DNA of 64,000 nt from NCBI GenBank assembly GCA_026027325.1, contig JAMSLZ010000008.1, positions 372,001-436,000 of the forward strand. Reading direction: 5' to 3'. Below are positions 21,669 through 34,238 of the stretch, in pieces. Every line of letters starts with the position of its first letter. Positions within the stretch are counted from its first letter, which is position 1. Source of the stretch: Actinomucor elegans. Its lineage: Eukaryota > Mucoromycota > Mucoromycetes > Mucorales > Mucoraceae. Under the pieces are notes generated by a model. That model had not been told where the DNA came from. It worked only from the letters and a program-made list of their open reading frames with translations, and searched no databases. The translations under genes were made by a program, and so were the position numbers.

Positions 21669-21929
21669 ATGAAGGCAGGTTTTCTTATTTTCATAATTTT
21701 GGCATCTATGATCAGTTTTATCAACGCAGAGGCTTGCAAACAAAATGAAGTGAGATTGCAGTGTGCACCTAACAAACTCTGTCGAACTTGTGGAGTTCAT
21801 GCTTGTACGAGAGAATGCAATATTAATGCGTGTATTTGCAAGGAAGGCTACAAATACTTTGATACTCACTTCCAGGTTTGCGTCCCTGAATCTGAATGCC
21901 CCACAATAGCCCAACAAGATAACTTTTGA
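21669..21929 (+). CDS. secreted cysteine-rich peptide with a trypsin-inhibitor-like (TIL) domain
   Basis: Intronless, 86 residues. Residues 1-20 form a typical signal peptide (MKAGFLIFIILASMISFINA, cleavage probably before or after Glu21). The mature part has exactly ten cysteines spaced as in the TIL fold: C in EACKQNE, then LQC, NKLC, RTC, HAC, REC, NAC, then CKEGYKY and VCVPESEC. TIL domains are small five-disulfide modules, best known as serine-protease inhibitors in animals. Residues around the expected reactive loop (between cysteines 5 and 6, ACTREC) are short. Extracellular action on a protease is inferred; an antimicrobial or effector-like role cannot be excluded. It stands alone in gene-poor DNA, with its own TATA box. 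Confidence 0.82.
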   Translation: MKAGFLIFIILASMISFINAEACKQNEVRLQCAPNKLCRTCGVHACTRECNINACICKEGYKYFDTHFQVCVPESECPTIAQQDNF

Positions 21930-23180
21930 ATCATCCATTTATAAATGAAAACTTCAGCTCACATTAAAACATCAATTATATCAAAGCTACTAACACAAGC
22001 TCTCCCCTTTTTTTTTATTAATAAACCTTGGTTTCAAAGCACCACATCATCAACCTTTTTTTTCATGATATTTATGACTGGCTATTGATGATTAAGTAAT
22101 TTTAACCTAACACTTGATTGCTCAGAACATAAATATAGACTACTTTGTCCAGAATCATGATCTCTTTATTCATACGACAACATCTCTGATAAGCAAAAAG
22201 CGCCTTAACATTGTATAATTAGTATTAAAAAGTAGGCCAATGGCGTAAATATCATTCAAGATTTCACTGAATTCAGATTTTTGTCCATGATAAATAGGCC
22301 GTTTTTGATGCTTTAGGAACGCTGCCATAATTCGAAGATTTATTAGAGATACAAGAAAATCCAACAAAAACGCATCTACATAATCTTCAATATATAGCGA
22401 CTATCTTATTGACATATCATGCATATACTTTTTGATATTACTAGAGAAAACTACAATCAAATATATATATATTTATGTACAGCTGCCTATATTTCACTTG
22501 TTTTTGATATCCTATTTTTTTCATTCACAAGTTTCTTAATCGCTGTTATCGAAGTTCTAGTAAATACGACAGTTGATACTGCTGGAAATGTGCAATATTT
22601 GAAATAAGGCATTAGATCTTCATCAGTCAAAAAATGACATACTAGAAGCTAGTAGAGTTGGTTATAACTAGGGATGGTCGTGACAATGCGTCTCTGAAGT
22701 AAATACCTTGGTTGATTTCAGTTTATTATTGTTATTGGTAACAAGATGTCCAGATTCAACGAACATTCCTAATATCATAATAACCTACGTTTTTTTGATA
22801 TATAATACAAGGCTATACCACACATTAACAGGCTGCATCAAATAACATACATTCATGTAATAAATTAGACCAAATGATCTATTAGATCTCCCGATTGATT
22901 TTGTAATCCCTACTCAGAATGAGTCGCTGCATTGGTACAACTTGATTTAGCTTCACAGATTTGGTCTCTTATGCGCAATTGTATGATATATCTACACACT
23001 ACCCTTCAATAACCAAATGACTTCCTTTATGTTCAAATTAAAGGTTACATTTTATGTGTGAAGTGATGAATAATATATAAGTTAGTTAAATGTCAAGATA
23101 ATAAAGGTTTATAAGGGAAGGTCAGGTACGGTATTGACATAAAGCTTTTCAGTTTACATAGGGGTATTTCCAAGTTTCTT
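21930..23180. other. 1.25-kb spacer, no gene found
   Basis: AT-rich, with short domain-less ORFs (22170-22367, 22419-22607). It contains the 3' flank of the TIL gene and, on the minus strand, the 3' flank of the kinesin gene. No RNA gene or repeat family recognised. Confidence 0.5.
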
Positions 23181-26100
23181 TTAACGGAACCATGAGGTTC
23201 GTTTTTCACGTTTTTCATGCAACTTTTCATCTTGAGAACTAAATATATATGTGAGCTCTTGGTGTCGAAAGATTAGCTGCTAGTGGCTTACCTGTCAGCT
23301 ACAGCTCCACCGCCTCTTAATGGCTTGGCAATTCTATTAAAGCTCAACATGGAGTTTCCTTGAGATTTGTGAGTACGCGCTTGTTCTAAGCGGCTTCGAA
23401 CAGCTTGAAGTTGTGATTCAAATCTAAATGACCAAAATGAATAGGCATTCTAAAACAAGATGTAAGAAGGGATACTTACTTATCATTCTGGATCAACAGT
23501 TTGTTTTCTGCTTCCTTTAACAAGATCTCCAAGCTTTGGATACGGTCATTTCTAGCAGCCAATTTACGATCAGATAGCGCTGCTTCTTTTTTAAGGTGCG
23601 AGTTTTGCTCCACAAGCTATTTGAAATCTAAGTCAAACATCCTAGAAACCTTTTAGATGTATGAACTTACCTGCTTTTGAACATTAGTGAGTTGATCCAA
23701 GTTTCTTTCCAAGAGAGACATCTTCTTTTGCTGTGCTTTATTACTGTTGGCTCTGAGCAGATTGTCACGCTGAATATTGATTTCTTCAACGTTCATCTCG
23801 AGCTCCACCACCTTTTCGCATCGGCTTTGAAGATCACGCATCAATACTTTTTTCATAGTTTCAAAATCAGCCAATTCTTGAGCCATTGACTTGCGCATTT
23901 TTTCCAGCTCTTTCTCTTTTTGCTCCACAGACTCTTTCGAGACTAGAGAGATAGCAGGCTCATTCTTCATCTTTAGCAGTTTCTGATTTACTTGCTGCAG
24001 CTCTTTCAAAACATTTTCCAGTCTTTCTTCTTCCTTAGTCTTCTTTTCCATATCAGCCTTCAAAGATTCGATTTCCTTTTGTTGAACCTGGCTTTTCTTG
24101 ATGAATTGACTTTCCAGCATGGTCTTGTAATCTGAAAGTGAGTTGGCAATGTCTGATGTCTGCTTCACATCCATTTCTTCCATGGCAATTGTTTTGTCTA
24201 AAAGTTCTTCATAGTCGACTTCGAGGTTGCTGAAGCGGATTTCGAGATCGTCACGCTTTTGAGACAAAGAGTCTTTTTCTTGTTGGAGATTGTCAATTGT
24301 CACCTTATGTTGTTCAATCATGGCTTTAGTTGCTTGTAATTCCTGGCGAAGTTTGGTAATAGCTTCTGGTGTAATGTCATTAGCATCCAGATCCGCTTCA
24401 ATATCGTCTTTCTTTTCTTGTGCATCTTCCTTTTGAAAAAAAAAAAAAAAAAAAAAAGGGCTTAAGTGACTCGAAATCACATGCATAATTCAAACTTACG
24501 ATGGCTACTTCAGCAGCTTTAAGGTCTTGGTTGTTCTTGGCTTCAGCAGCTTCTAATCTTGATAAAGTAGCCTTGAGTTCTTCCAACTCGGCTATATACT
24601 CCAGATTGGCTTCTTTGAGAGAGTCGATGTTGATCTCGTTTTCCTTCTTTTCGTAAGATTCTTTCTCCAATTGAACTTGTGCTTCACTTAGTGCAGAAGA
24701 TAGATATTTGTTATTGTTAGTCGCTTCCTTTTCCTTGTCTTTCAATTCCTCTAGCATTTCTTGAATTTCAGCTACTTGTTTTTCGCGGTTGGAGAGCTCT
24801 GCGACCTTTTCATTTATTTGTTCGAGCAATTCTTGCTCGCGTTTGATGAATTCATCCTTTTCATCTTTTCCTAGTACCATTGCAGGTGTTGAAGGTCTGC
24901 TGTCGTCCTCTGTAGAAAGCTTGAAAGCGGGAGCAGGTGTTTGAGGCGGTGTAATTGGAGCACCAACAGCCGCTGCCGGTTTTGATTTAGCACCATCCAT
25001 GGAAGCCCAACTCGGTTCAGGTACCTTTTGTCCAGATCTCCACAAGCTAATTTCATTTTCCAAAGCAGCAATATAAGACTTGTATGAAACAGCATCGCCC
25101 TTGACACGTTTCAACAAGGCTTTGAGTTCAGCAGGTGATAGATCAGCATTGACCTTAGCCTTGTTCTTGATGGTCTTTGCACGTGCACCGAATCTCAAGG
25201 TAGATATACTTTCGGCTTCGTTATAGGAAGATGGTGAACAGTTGATAATGAGTGTTGTGCGCGAGTTACCACCGAGAGATTCTTGCAAGATACGGGTCAG
25301 TTTCGAATCTCGGTAAGGTACGTGACTCGACTAGATAGATGATCAGTTTTATAATATGATAGTTGAATGTGCGTGTGCTTACCTTTCCATCAGTAAGAGA
25401 ATTGATAACCATACCCAGGGCAGTAAGAGACTTGTTGATCTTTTTAGCTTCCTCCAGTGTTTGACCTGAAGCACCTGTCTTTCCAACCTTTTCGGAACCT
25501 GCCAAATCGACCAAATAAAGCTTGCCACTCTTTGCAGCACCCGTATCCAAGTTTTTCTGAGTAATTGTTGTGAGAACAATTGAATGACTTCTTGAACTTT
25601 CAGCGTTCATGTCTACATAAAAAGTTAATACGCTGAGTTATTCAATAGGCTAAAATACATACTTGTAGAGGCAACTACACGATTATCACCACCTATTCTC
25701 ATCACATCATAGACTTCCTTGGTGTCTGCAACATACACTTCCTTTATTCCTTTGACATAAACACCTTTGACTTTATCTTCATGAATAGGCAAATTATCGT
25801 TTGTAGCTATTTGTAGAGATACGTTAGTTAATAGAGCATGGTTTGTTGCAAATGACTTACGGACTAAAAGATCTTTTACTCTTTCCATATAGATTTCCAT
25901 GTAAGCAACCTTGACAGTGAACTCCATATTGATTGGAGCCTGCTGAATACTTTCAAATATTTGCTCAATGATACGAGGAATAATACCCTTATTATCAGGA
26001 TCATCAATATTGGAACCCATCATTGTATAAGTTTTACCAGAACCAGTTTGACCATAGGCAAACACTGTACCATTGTAACCAGCAACGACATCTAGATAGA

Positions 26101-26423
26101 AAGTGAATATGACTTGTTTATCAATGATCGTTGTAAGGCTCTTACCATCTACAATCGACTTGATCGAGTATTCGAATATTTCTTGCTGTTTAGTATTCGA
26201 ACCAAAACATTTATCGAATGAAAATGAATTTGTATCTTTTCCCTACATTAGCAAAAGATGGAGTTTTAACTCGGTCTTCGGGTACCTGATATCCAGTAGT
26301 TACCTTTAATGAGACACCAGTTCCGTCTTCCGATATTTCAATAATGGGATAGCCGCCTTCCCTTATCTCAAGTTTATTCTGAGGCCGAAAACGACATACT
26401 ACTTTGATGTTATTGCCGGACAT
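23181..26423 (-). CDS. conventional kinesin heavy chain (kinesin-1, fungal type)
   Basis: Plus-end-directed microtubule motor for organelle and vesicle transport in hyphae. Ten exons on the minus strand: 26423-26304, 26242-26146, 26091-25861, 25806-25663, 25612-25383, 25330-24500, 24429-23671, 23616-23480, 23423-23292 and 23238-23181, in phase throughout, 912 residues, close to fungal kinesin-1 (about 930). Motor domain at about 1-330: [10 protein letters not shown]-loop GQTGSGKT (86-93), [13 protein letters not shown] (switch I, assembled across intron 4), [17 protein letters not shown] (switch II region) and [16 protein letters not shown]. Neck and stalk coiled coils follow to about residue 860. 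The tail contains [12 protein letters not shown], the conserved fungal kinesin-1 tail motif. The intron before exon 7 has 22 uninterrupted T just upstream of its AG. Dynactin p150 lies directly upstream on the same strand. Confidence 0.94.
24434..24458 (-). repeat. homopolymer T tract inside a kinesin intron
   Basis: Twenty-two consecutive A on the plus strand (24436-24457), read as T in the kinesin transcript, directly before the 3' splice site TTTTCAAAAG. It acts as an extreme polypyrimidine tract. Length is probably variable and error-prone in sequencing. Confidence 0.85.
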
Positions 26424-26709
26424 AGTTTATTCGAGGCTAATAAAAGTTTTTTTTTTTTCCTTTCTTTTTTCTTTAGTTTTGTATTCTTCTTTCAATAGAG
26501 ATGAGGGCGATGGGCAAAGAGTTATAGACAGAGAAGGATAAGAAAGAAGTTTCGAGTGTAGTATCGCGTTTATACAGAATGTCTGATAAACCAGAAAGAA
26601 AAGAAAAAGAAAAAAGGAAAGCTTATGAAAAACCCAAGAGCACTGCAACTATATACAAGATAGTGGGAGCACAAGAAACTCATGACGTCGAATCGGGTTT
26701 GAAAATTAT
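26424..26709 (-). promoter_or_regulatory. kinesin promoter / dynactin 3' flank
   Basis: Only about 290 bases (or 460 if dynactin ends at 26885) separate the dynactin stop from the kinesin start on the same strand. Near the kinesin ATG the transcribed strand is C/T- and A-rich, as at other starts here. No clear TATA box. Confidence 0.5.
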
Positions 26710-29700
26710 TTATGATTGAATGAATATACTATGTAAGCGATTAAATTCTGCTACACTGCGAATATCAACACAGTGATTATTGGTGGTATTAGTTATAGTA
26801 GTAGTTGGTATCAATCTCGGTAACTTGATTATACCAAGTTGTTGCTGCTATAATAGCATATTAGTACATTGGTTACAATCTATTTCAAACAAATACCTTT
26901 TCGTGTAGCGTGCTTAGGGGCTTGTTAGTTGCGATTTGAAGATCATCCACCTTTCGTCTCAGCTGAACACTGCGTTGCTTGAGTGTATACAGTACTGATT
27001 GTTGTGTTTGGTATTGATAATCAGGTGATTTCTTGATACTCTGCCAGCTTGATGCATTCTTTGCTTGATCGGGTTGCAGTTGAATCACTCTAGGTGAAGC
27101 ACTAGCGACCCGCATGTCTTTCACGAGAACCCGGGTTTCTCTAGCAACGTCCACCAAGGATTCATGTCGCTTATTTTGCTTTATAGACTGCTTCAAAGGA
27201 GTCAAATCCAAGGAACGTACGAAATCAGAGCTCTTGAGATGTGCGTTTTCAGCTCTTAGGTAACGAATAGATGCCTTCAGTGTCTCCATCTGTCCAGTCA
27301 TCTCATAGTAGCTTCCTGCCATTTCTTGCATATTTGCAGAATCTTCCTCAGCCAAATCAAAGTTGGCCTTTCTTAAGATCGACTGGCGCTTCTCTTCTCT
27401 CTTACTAGCTTCTTTCTTTAACTGGTTGTTTTCGAGCTCAAGCGCATCGTATTCATTTTGCAAGTTTTCCATGGCTTCAGCATACATTTGTTCTTGATTT
27501 AAAGATTTTTCAAGGTCTTCTTCCAGTGATTTGATTTGCTCGACTTCCTTTTTGGCTACTTCCATTCTCTTTTCCAGTAGACTGATCTTGACTTCGGATT
27601 CTTGCAGCGATTGGTCCTACAAACAAATAAAGAAGCAATGTTACTATCGTGTGCTTGTGGTATCACTACAAGTACCTTAAGTCGAACATCCTTGATCAGT
27701 TTAATGATTTCTTCATTATGCTGCTGTAGCTTATGTTCAAGCTCATGATTCACTACTACTTCAGCCTTAATGTCAGAGGCGCGCTGGATCCAAGGAGCGA
27801 CCTTTGTAGTGACTAAACAATAGTTAATAGCTGCAGCGTCTGTGCGCTTACAATCATCACTTACTCTTATCCAGCTTATCATCGCGCTCAATTTGAGCAT
27901 GGGTTGTTTCTAGTTCGTTAGTCAATGTCTTGAGTGTTCTTAGTGCGCTTTCCCACATAGAGCTCTCTACCATTTCAAAAACTTCATCGCCCTTATCACG
28001 AATGTTCTTCTGAATAGTAGATAATTCAATTTCTTCGTGACTTCCTCTCTTTGTATCAATGTAAGCAGTAATATCTTTACATGTCTGCAGATGGATTAGA
28101 TATCGTAATGTCAATCCTACAACAACTTACATCAAAGCAGAATCGGCATAACTTTGTACTAATAGCATATAACATCTTGAATCTATGTAAATGTTCGGAT
28201 TTGAGTGTCATTGCTTCTTCGAACATGTCTTCTAATTGACGCATCAATTTCCTATTTGGTTGTTAGACAACGATTCTGCAAAACTCAAGATGACTGCACC
28301 TACTTGGAAATGATTTTGCTATTCTTTGCTTGTGCAACGAGACGTCCTAAAGGTTCCAAGTAATCTTGATCCATCTGCTCAGTACCTTCTTTGATAACCA
28401 ATCCTTCGTTTCTAACCGCATTGTTCAAAGACTGTCTTGCAAACGTTAAAATAACAATCATTCGATCAGCATTCAAGTCCAAGGCTTTGGTGATGCCAAA
28501 GAACTGATCAGCATTATTCTTTTCATGTTGTTGCTGCAAATGATTCTCGGCCAGGTGCTCCACTTGGGATATCACCCGTTGAAGTTCAACCAGACAGTGA
28601 GATTCATTCATTTGGTCGGTTCTAAATAGTTCAACGATAGCGTTCATTCTACCAAACAAGATATGAGTTCAATGGATTTTGTTTGCGATAAGCAAAACTA
28701 TTACCTTCTTTCTACGCCGATCAAATCGTGGTATACCTTGCCCATCTTTGTGAATGTATCTGGATCACAATTCTTTATATGCGTCTGGAATCGCGTGGAT
28801 AGCGAGCTTAACCATCCAGCACGTTGTTTTATCTATACAGGTGAAAAGAATAAGGATCAATACACATGATTATACATCGATTAAGGTAAAATACCTCGCA
28901 AATAGTAACTAGACTCTCAGTAACATTGTCCATGATCTTTTCACTGATAGGATAGTTTTGATCTAGATGCTTTACAATAAGACCGGCCTTGAATTCCATA
29001 CGTTTAAATAGTAACAAACAGGATATAGGGTCATTTTCAGTTTTGAAAAAGGATTCAGGTAGATAGGGTTGAATCATGTTGAGACGATCATTGGCTTGAG
29101 AAGCTTCCAGTTTACGTAATTCGATATCAATGGCCTTTGCTTGCGCTTTCATGACAGTTGTTTGAAGTTGGAAATTGAGAGACATCATTGCCTGAGATTG
29201 ACTGCTCAAGCTCAGTTTCTCTGATTGCTCATTCTTTTCCTTGTGTTTAAATTCTTCTAGGTCGTTTTGCAATAACGCCACAAGCTCTCTAAATTGTTGG
29301 ATGGTAGCTTCATAATCAGCAGCAGTTTCTTCATTGGACCTGAGTCGTTCTAGTTGCTCTCTGAGAAGCATATCACGATGATCAATTTCGTCTTGTAGCT
29401 GCTTCTCTGTTTCCATATGATTTTCTTCCAATTCATCAGCCAGTTCGCGTAGAGCTTCAAGATCTTCAACAGTAGCGCTGAGCTCGTCCAGTTTTTCAGT
29501 CAAGTTGAGGTTTTTCTCGGTGAGTTGATCCACCAAATCCTCAGCACCTAACGCATCATCCAATTGCATCTTTAAATCTTCGACCAAGGCCTCGGTTGCA
29601 ATCAGTTTTTCCATAGTTTTTTCATATTGTTGCTTAATTTCTTCTAATTCATAGTTTTCTTGTTCCAGTGTCTTAATCTTGTAGTTGAGTTCGCTTTCTT

Positions 29701-31519
29701 GTTCAGCTGTTGCGTCACGTAATCTAGTTTACAATACATGTTAATGGTTGAATAGGTACAAATACAAACGTATTTTACCTGAGCAAAGCTTCCTTTAATC
29801 GTTCATTGTGTCTTTCAAGTTGAATCACTTCCAAAGGCGTCCTTTCTTCACTGTCAGGATTAGAAAGCTCGGGTGGTTTATTGATGATATCAGCTTCCTT
29901 TTTCAATATGTCTAGATCAACACTGATTTCTTCAATTCGATCTTTAAGCATATTGGTTTCCTGTTGAAGATTTTCAGCTCTTTCCTCGGCCACCTCTTTA
30001 TCCAACGTCAGCATTTCCATAGATTCAAGTAGATCGTTGTATTTTGATTCAAAAGATTCTTTTTCAACGATTGTTTCTTTGAGTTCTCGTTTGGTATCGC
30101 GTACATCTTTCTGAAGCTCCGCGATTTTATCTAGTTTTAAAACGTTAATGTCTGATGCACTAGTCCAAGTAAGATGATATACCTTGGAGTTTGTTTCGAA
30201 GAGTAAGGAATTGCTCGGCTTCCTCCTTTACTTTCTCATGTTCCCTAAACCTTTCTCGGTCCTCATGACGTTTATTCTCGAGAATCTTTAGTTTGAAGCG
30301 AAGCTCTTCATAGTCTTTTAGAGGTACAGTCTAACAAACCATTTAGCTTTTTTTTTTCTTTTTTCTTTTACCGAGACGGTGGTTAGTCAGTACAAACCTG
30401 ATCTGATTTGCTGATAGGCTTTGTAGATGCTAAGGATCCATACACAGGCTGGGGCTGTGTTGGCTGGGGCTCTTCTGGTGGCTCTTCCTCTTCCTCTTCT
30501 GTACTTGTATCATCTTCCGTCTCTAATGAAACTGGACTGGATGTCACCATAACAGAGTTGGCATTAGTATTTTCTTGACAGAGATTATCAAACTCGGCCT
30601 GCTCCAATTCAAGACGTCTGATCTCTTCTTCGTCTTCCCCTTGTTCATCATCGTCCATCAAATTATCAGGAGTAGAAGGTGCTGTTATGGGCGTCCTTGT
30701 CTTTAATATGGATACAGGAGGAACAGAAGGTGGTGGTCCTGGGGTTGGTGGTAATGATTGAGTGTTTGCTCTTGGTCTTTTGGTGGTAGAGACGTTAGGT
30801 ATAGTGGATTGTTTTGGGGGTGCGGTGGACTTTCTTCTCATATTAGAAGGGATTACTGTGCTTTTACTATTTGCTACAGCTGTACGATTGGTAGTAGATT
30901 GTAAAAGTGAGGTAGGCCTTCTTTTAGGAGTTGAAAGCACACCATTAGGTGATACAGGCGATGCTGGTGTAGTAACAATGGACTTTCTTCTTTGAGGTGG
31001 AGGAGGAGAGGATGTCGCTACAACTGATTTGCGTCTTGAAGCAGCTAATGGAGGAGAAGGTACAGCTACAATTGATTTTCTTCTTTGCTGTGGTGGAGGG
31101 GGTGCGCTTACAATTGATTTTCGTCTTTGAGCTAATGAAGGCGGAGGTGCAGCGACTGATTTTCTTCGTTGTTGCAGTGGTGCTGCTGATGCTGCTGGAT
31201 TGGGCTTTTTAGACGTATTTAGTAATTAATGTATATATTTGTATATATAAACAAGAAAAACTACCTCATTGATTAGCTTGACATTTGCTGGTCTAATAAA
31301 CACACCATGATTATTTTTACAATCAAAGTATCGCTTTCCTTGAACTACACCACTATTCTTTCCAAGGGCTTCATCAAGTTCAATACCAACCCATTTACCC
31401 GTTTGAAAACTAGTGTTTCCCAAGAAACGTATAGTGCCTGCAAGGTCGTTATTCACAATAACTCGAGATCCGATTGCGAGATCATCTCGAATAACTGAAC
31501 TTCTTTTGGCACTTGACAT
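26710..31519 (-). CDS. dynactin subunit 1 (p150Glued) with N-terminal CAP-Gly domain
   Basis: Largest dynactin subunit; binds microtubules and dynein intermediate chain. Minus-strand exons: 31519-31265, 31204-30398, 30330-30183, 30130-29779, 29723-28895, 28832-28705, 28648-28304, 28251-28131, 28084-27865, 27812-27676, 27616-26897 and perhaps 26847-26710. CAP-Gly domain at about 12-82 (GSRVIVNNDLAGTIRFLG, GKWVGIELDEALGKNSG, GKRYFDC, HGVFIRP). Residues 86-290 are basic and Ser/Pro-rich, with five RRKS(I/V) motifs (Ser101, 115, 129, 145, 160) and a sixth RRKS later. Long coiled coils follow (CC1 about 360-640), then the conserved dynactin middle region (IVELFRTDQMNESHCLVELQ in part, KVAPWIQRASDIKAEV) and a C-terminal coiled coil. 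The C-terminus is uncertain: reading through gives HEKVFV and stop at 26885; splicing the canonical GT/AG intron adds 46 residues to 26710. Confidence 0.9.
31010..31195 (-). repeat. degenerate coding repeat encoding five RRKS(I/V) motifs
   Basis: Five imperfect copies of about 42-48 bases within dynactin exon 2, each encoding a Pro-rich spacer and Q/S-R-R-K-S-I/V. Spacing between the serines is 14, 14, 16 and 15 residues. The pattern suggests tandem duplication followed by divergence. Confidence 0.8.
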
Positions 31520-34238
31520 TGTGTTTAAATGGTGATCTTTTGAAAAAAAAAGAAAAGAAAAGAAAAAGACGTATAAAGCTTAAGGTTATGCTTTGGTCTA
31601 TCTGCTTATTCTTCGTCTATACTAGTAAAAATGATAAATGGTCTACTAGATACACACAAAATAAAAAGGTACAATAGATAAAGAAAAAGCAAAAGGAAAA
31701 ACCGAAATTAGGCTAAAATTATGTACAGGCATTTATATATGTACTTGAAAAGCAAGGTGGTACACGCGGGTTCATAATTGTAATTTATTACTTGGCTACT
31801 CGCAGACTTTTAGGGTGCTTTGCATTTCATTTAGTAGCAAGAACGAGGTTTCTGTTGTTTAATACGTATTGCCGCCTGAATTTATTTGCTTACTTCGGTT
31901 CCTTAAAGGACTTGAGAACTAGCGTTTTCAGACAAACTTGACGCAGTAATTATAGCTCTGGTTCACGAATAAGTCAAACTCACTCTCGAATAAAAAGAGC
32001 ATTGTGATTGGATGTCTGTACATATACCTTTGAGCCCCCGACTGCAATAGTATTCTATTTTGTTGGTATGAATAAAAGAGAGATTCTTCATAGTATGGAT
32101 ATTTTTGATATCATTAATTTTTCTGGAATTTAAGGATAGCCATTTATCGAAAGAGATGTGTATTATTCAGAAGCTGTAGCTACTTATTAGTCTTATAATA
32201 ATCAGCTGCCGTCAATAAAGACCCCGTGCTTGTATACTTGCTATTTTCGATCATACAGAACAGCAATAGGCTCGAGATGTTCTCTTTTGTAATGAAATAC
32301 TACTGGTTAATTCTGTATCTTCACCTCTTGATATACTAGACGTACAAACCTAGTATTATTGACAAAAATCTTACTGTTGCTTCTAAAGCGACAGATAACA
32401 GAACCTCAACTGTCGGAATATCTATTTAACGCAACATATTCTTTTGTTGTTTGATTCTAATACTACCAGTATAGAAATGCTCTATATGATACTAGTTTTC
32501 TACCCAATCAGCAGCAGTTAAGCATTTTATATTACAGATTAGCTGGTTTAATGTGCTACGAAACAAGGAGGCCATGATCGACTACTGTTCAATATGCATC
32601 AGAAGAATAATCTATCATCAAAGTCAATTGCTACACGAAGTGAATCTTTAGCATAACTCAATTGTAAAGAATATATTTTCGCGATCGTTAACTTATAGCT
32701 TTTATATTAGGAAATTTGAAGTGAATTATGGTCTCAAACATACCTCTAGCGCTCAAATCCTTCATTGTCCATTCTGGCCGTAGTGATATCGTGCCTCTGT
32801 TTTACACCGGGCTTGACTCTGTCAAGCACAATCATCCATATGTATAACCTGATATGAGTCAAACAAAACTCGCTTCATTTAATTTTGGCGATATTCTAAT
32901 AAAAGCATTTTTGAATTTTAGTAGATGCAATAGCTCATTCTAAGCATGTAATATTGATCAAATACGATATTTGATCGAGATCGGCCAGGTCACTCAGAAA
33001 TGATTAGCTCAAATTTACCTGAAATGCATGTATTTTACAGTCAGCTACTAATGTGGAGTATAATGATAGGACTTTGGCCCAATAATTATTATAGTATGGA
33101 GTAGTTCATTCTGAACAAGTACTATCAGTCAGATAGGATATTAAACCGAAATTATACGAGAAAGTTAATGTTAATAATGACCTGGTTTCAGGAATATTTT
33201 CAAGGACATCCCCTTGAGCCCATACATAGTAGTTACGACCGTATTCTGATGGTTTTTTTTTTTGTTTTTTTATATGGTAAAAACCTTATGAAAAAAAAAC
33301 AAAAGACAGGCTTCCCAGTAAATATCGACAGTGGATCAATGACTGTGCTTCAGAGATTTACGAAGCGAAGATCCTTTTTTCTAGGAAGCGATGGTAGGAT
33401 TCTCAAGGAAATATTTATAATCAACTTGAGGGTATTACGTATGACAGTATATAGCTAAATTGAATATTTTTGTTGGATTAAAAATACGCAAAGTATGATC
33501 CGAATTACCAGAAATCTAAAGATTTACTAAATTCAACGTAGCTCTATTAATTCAAGGGAATGTTACCTTTTTTTTTCCACATTATTATACGAATTATCCA
33601 ACGTCATACAAATGCTGCCGAATTAATGTAATGTGTTGGTAACGTATTATCATTACTAACGATATCATTGCTAGCGGCATCATTGTTAACGGCATTAAAG
33701 TTTAAGACCACGATTATTAGAGTGCATTCACAGATAGTCAACCAATATATATTAAATCCCCGCTGCATAATAGAAACTGAAGCGTCTCCTAGTAGTGGTA
33801 TTGATATTACTTTTTTACTATAATCAAATAGTTGAACAAGTAGAGTTTATAATTCAACCTTTTTTTATATTGTTCAAAGTATATAATTTTGCTTTGTTTG
33901 TAATATGAAAGGTAAGAGGGACCGAGTTGGAAAAAGTTGCCGCTAAGCAATCTAATCAAGAGAAGCATATTTACTAGCTATTTAACTAGTCATGCCTATG
34001 ATTTTATGCAATCTATCTGGTTACTAAATGCTTCTAACCTTTGTAGGCGACGTGCAAGTTAGTCTCTTGCCATTCCAGCGATTTTAATATTACATAGCAA
34101 CGCACAAGAAACGAAAATAGCATGCTTAAAGGTATGCCTGGCGAAAAATTTGAACGCGGAAACTTAAATCATTTCACGCGTTTTATTTCGAGGATAAACG
34201 ACTGCTGTTGGCGCGATCTTGTCAAAATAACAAACAAA
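31520..34238. other. 2.7-kb AT-rich spacer, no gene found
   Basis: Between the divergent dynactin and RNASEH2B genes. It holds a 15-bp degenerate tandem repeat at 33649-33693 and short ORFs without domains (33168-33458, 34122-34325). No RNA gene or transposon remnant recognised. The A/G-rich run at about 31540-31570 belongs to the dynactin leader. Confidence 0.5.
33649..33693. repeat. three degenerate 15-bp tandem units
   Basis: ATCATTACTAACGAT, ATCATTGCTAGCGGC and ATCATTGTTAACGGC follow one another directly. Each contains a near-palindrome (CTAACG, GCTAGC, GTTAAC). Noncoding; function unknown. Confidence 0.7.
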
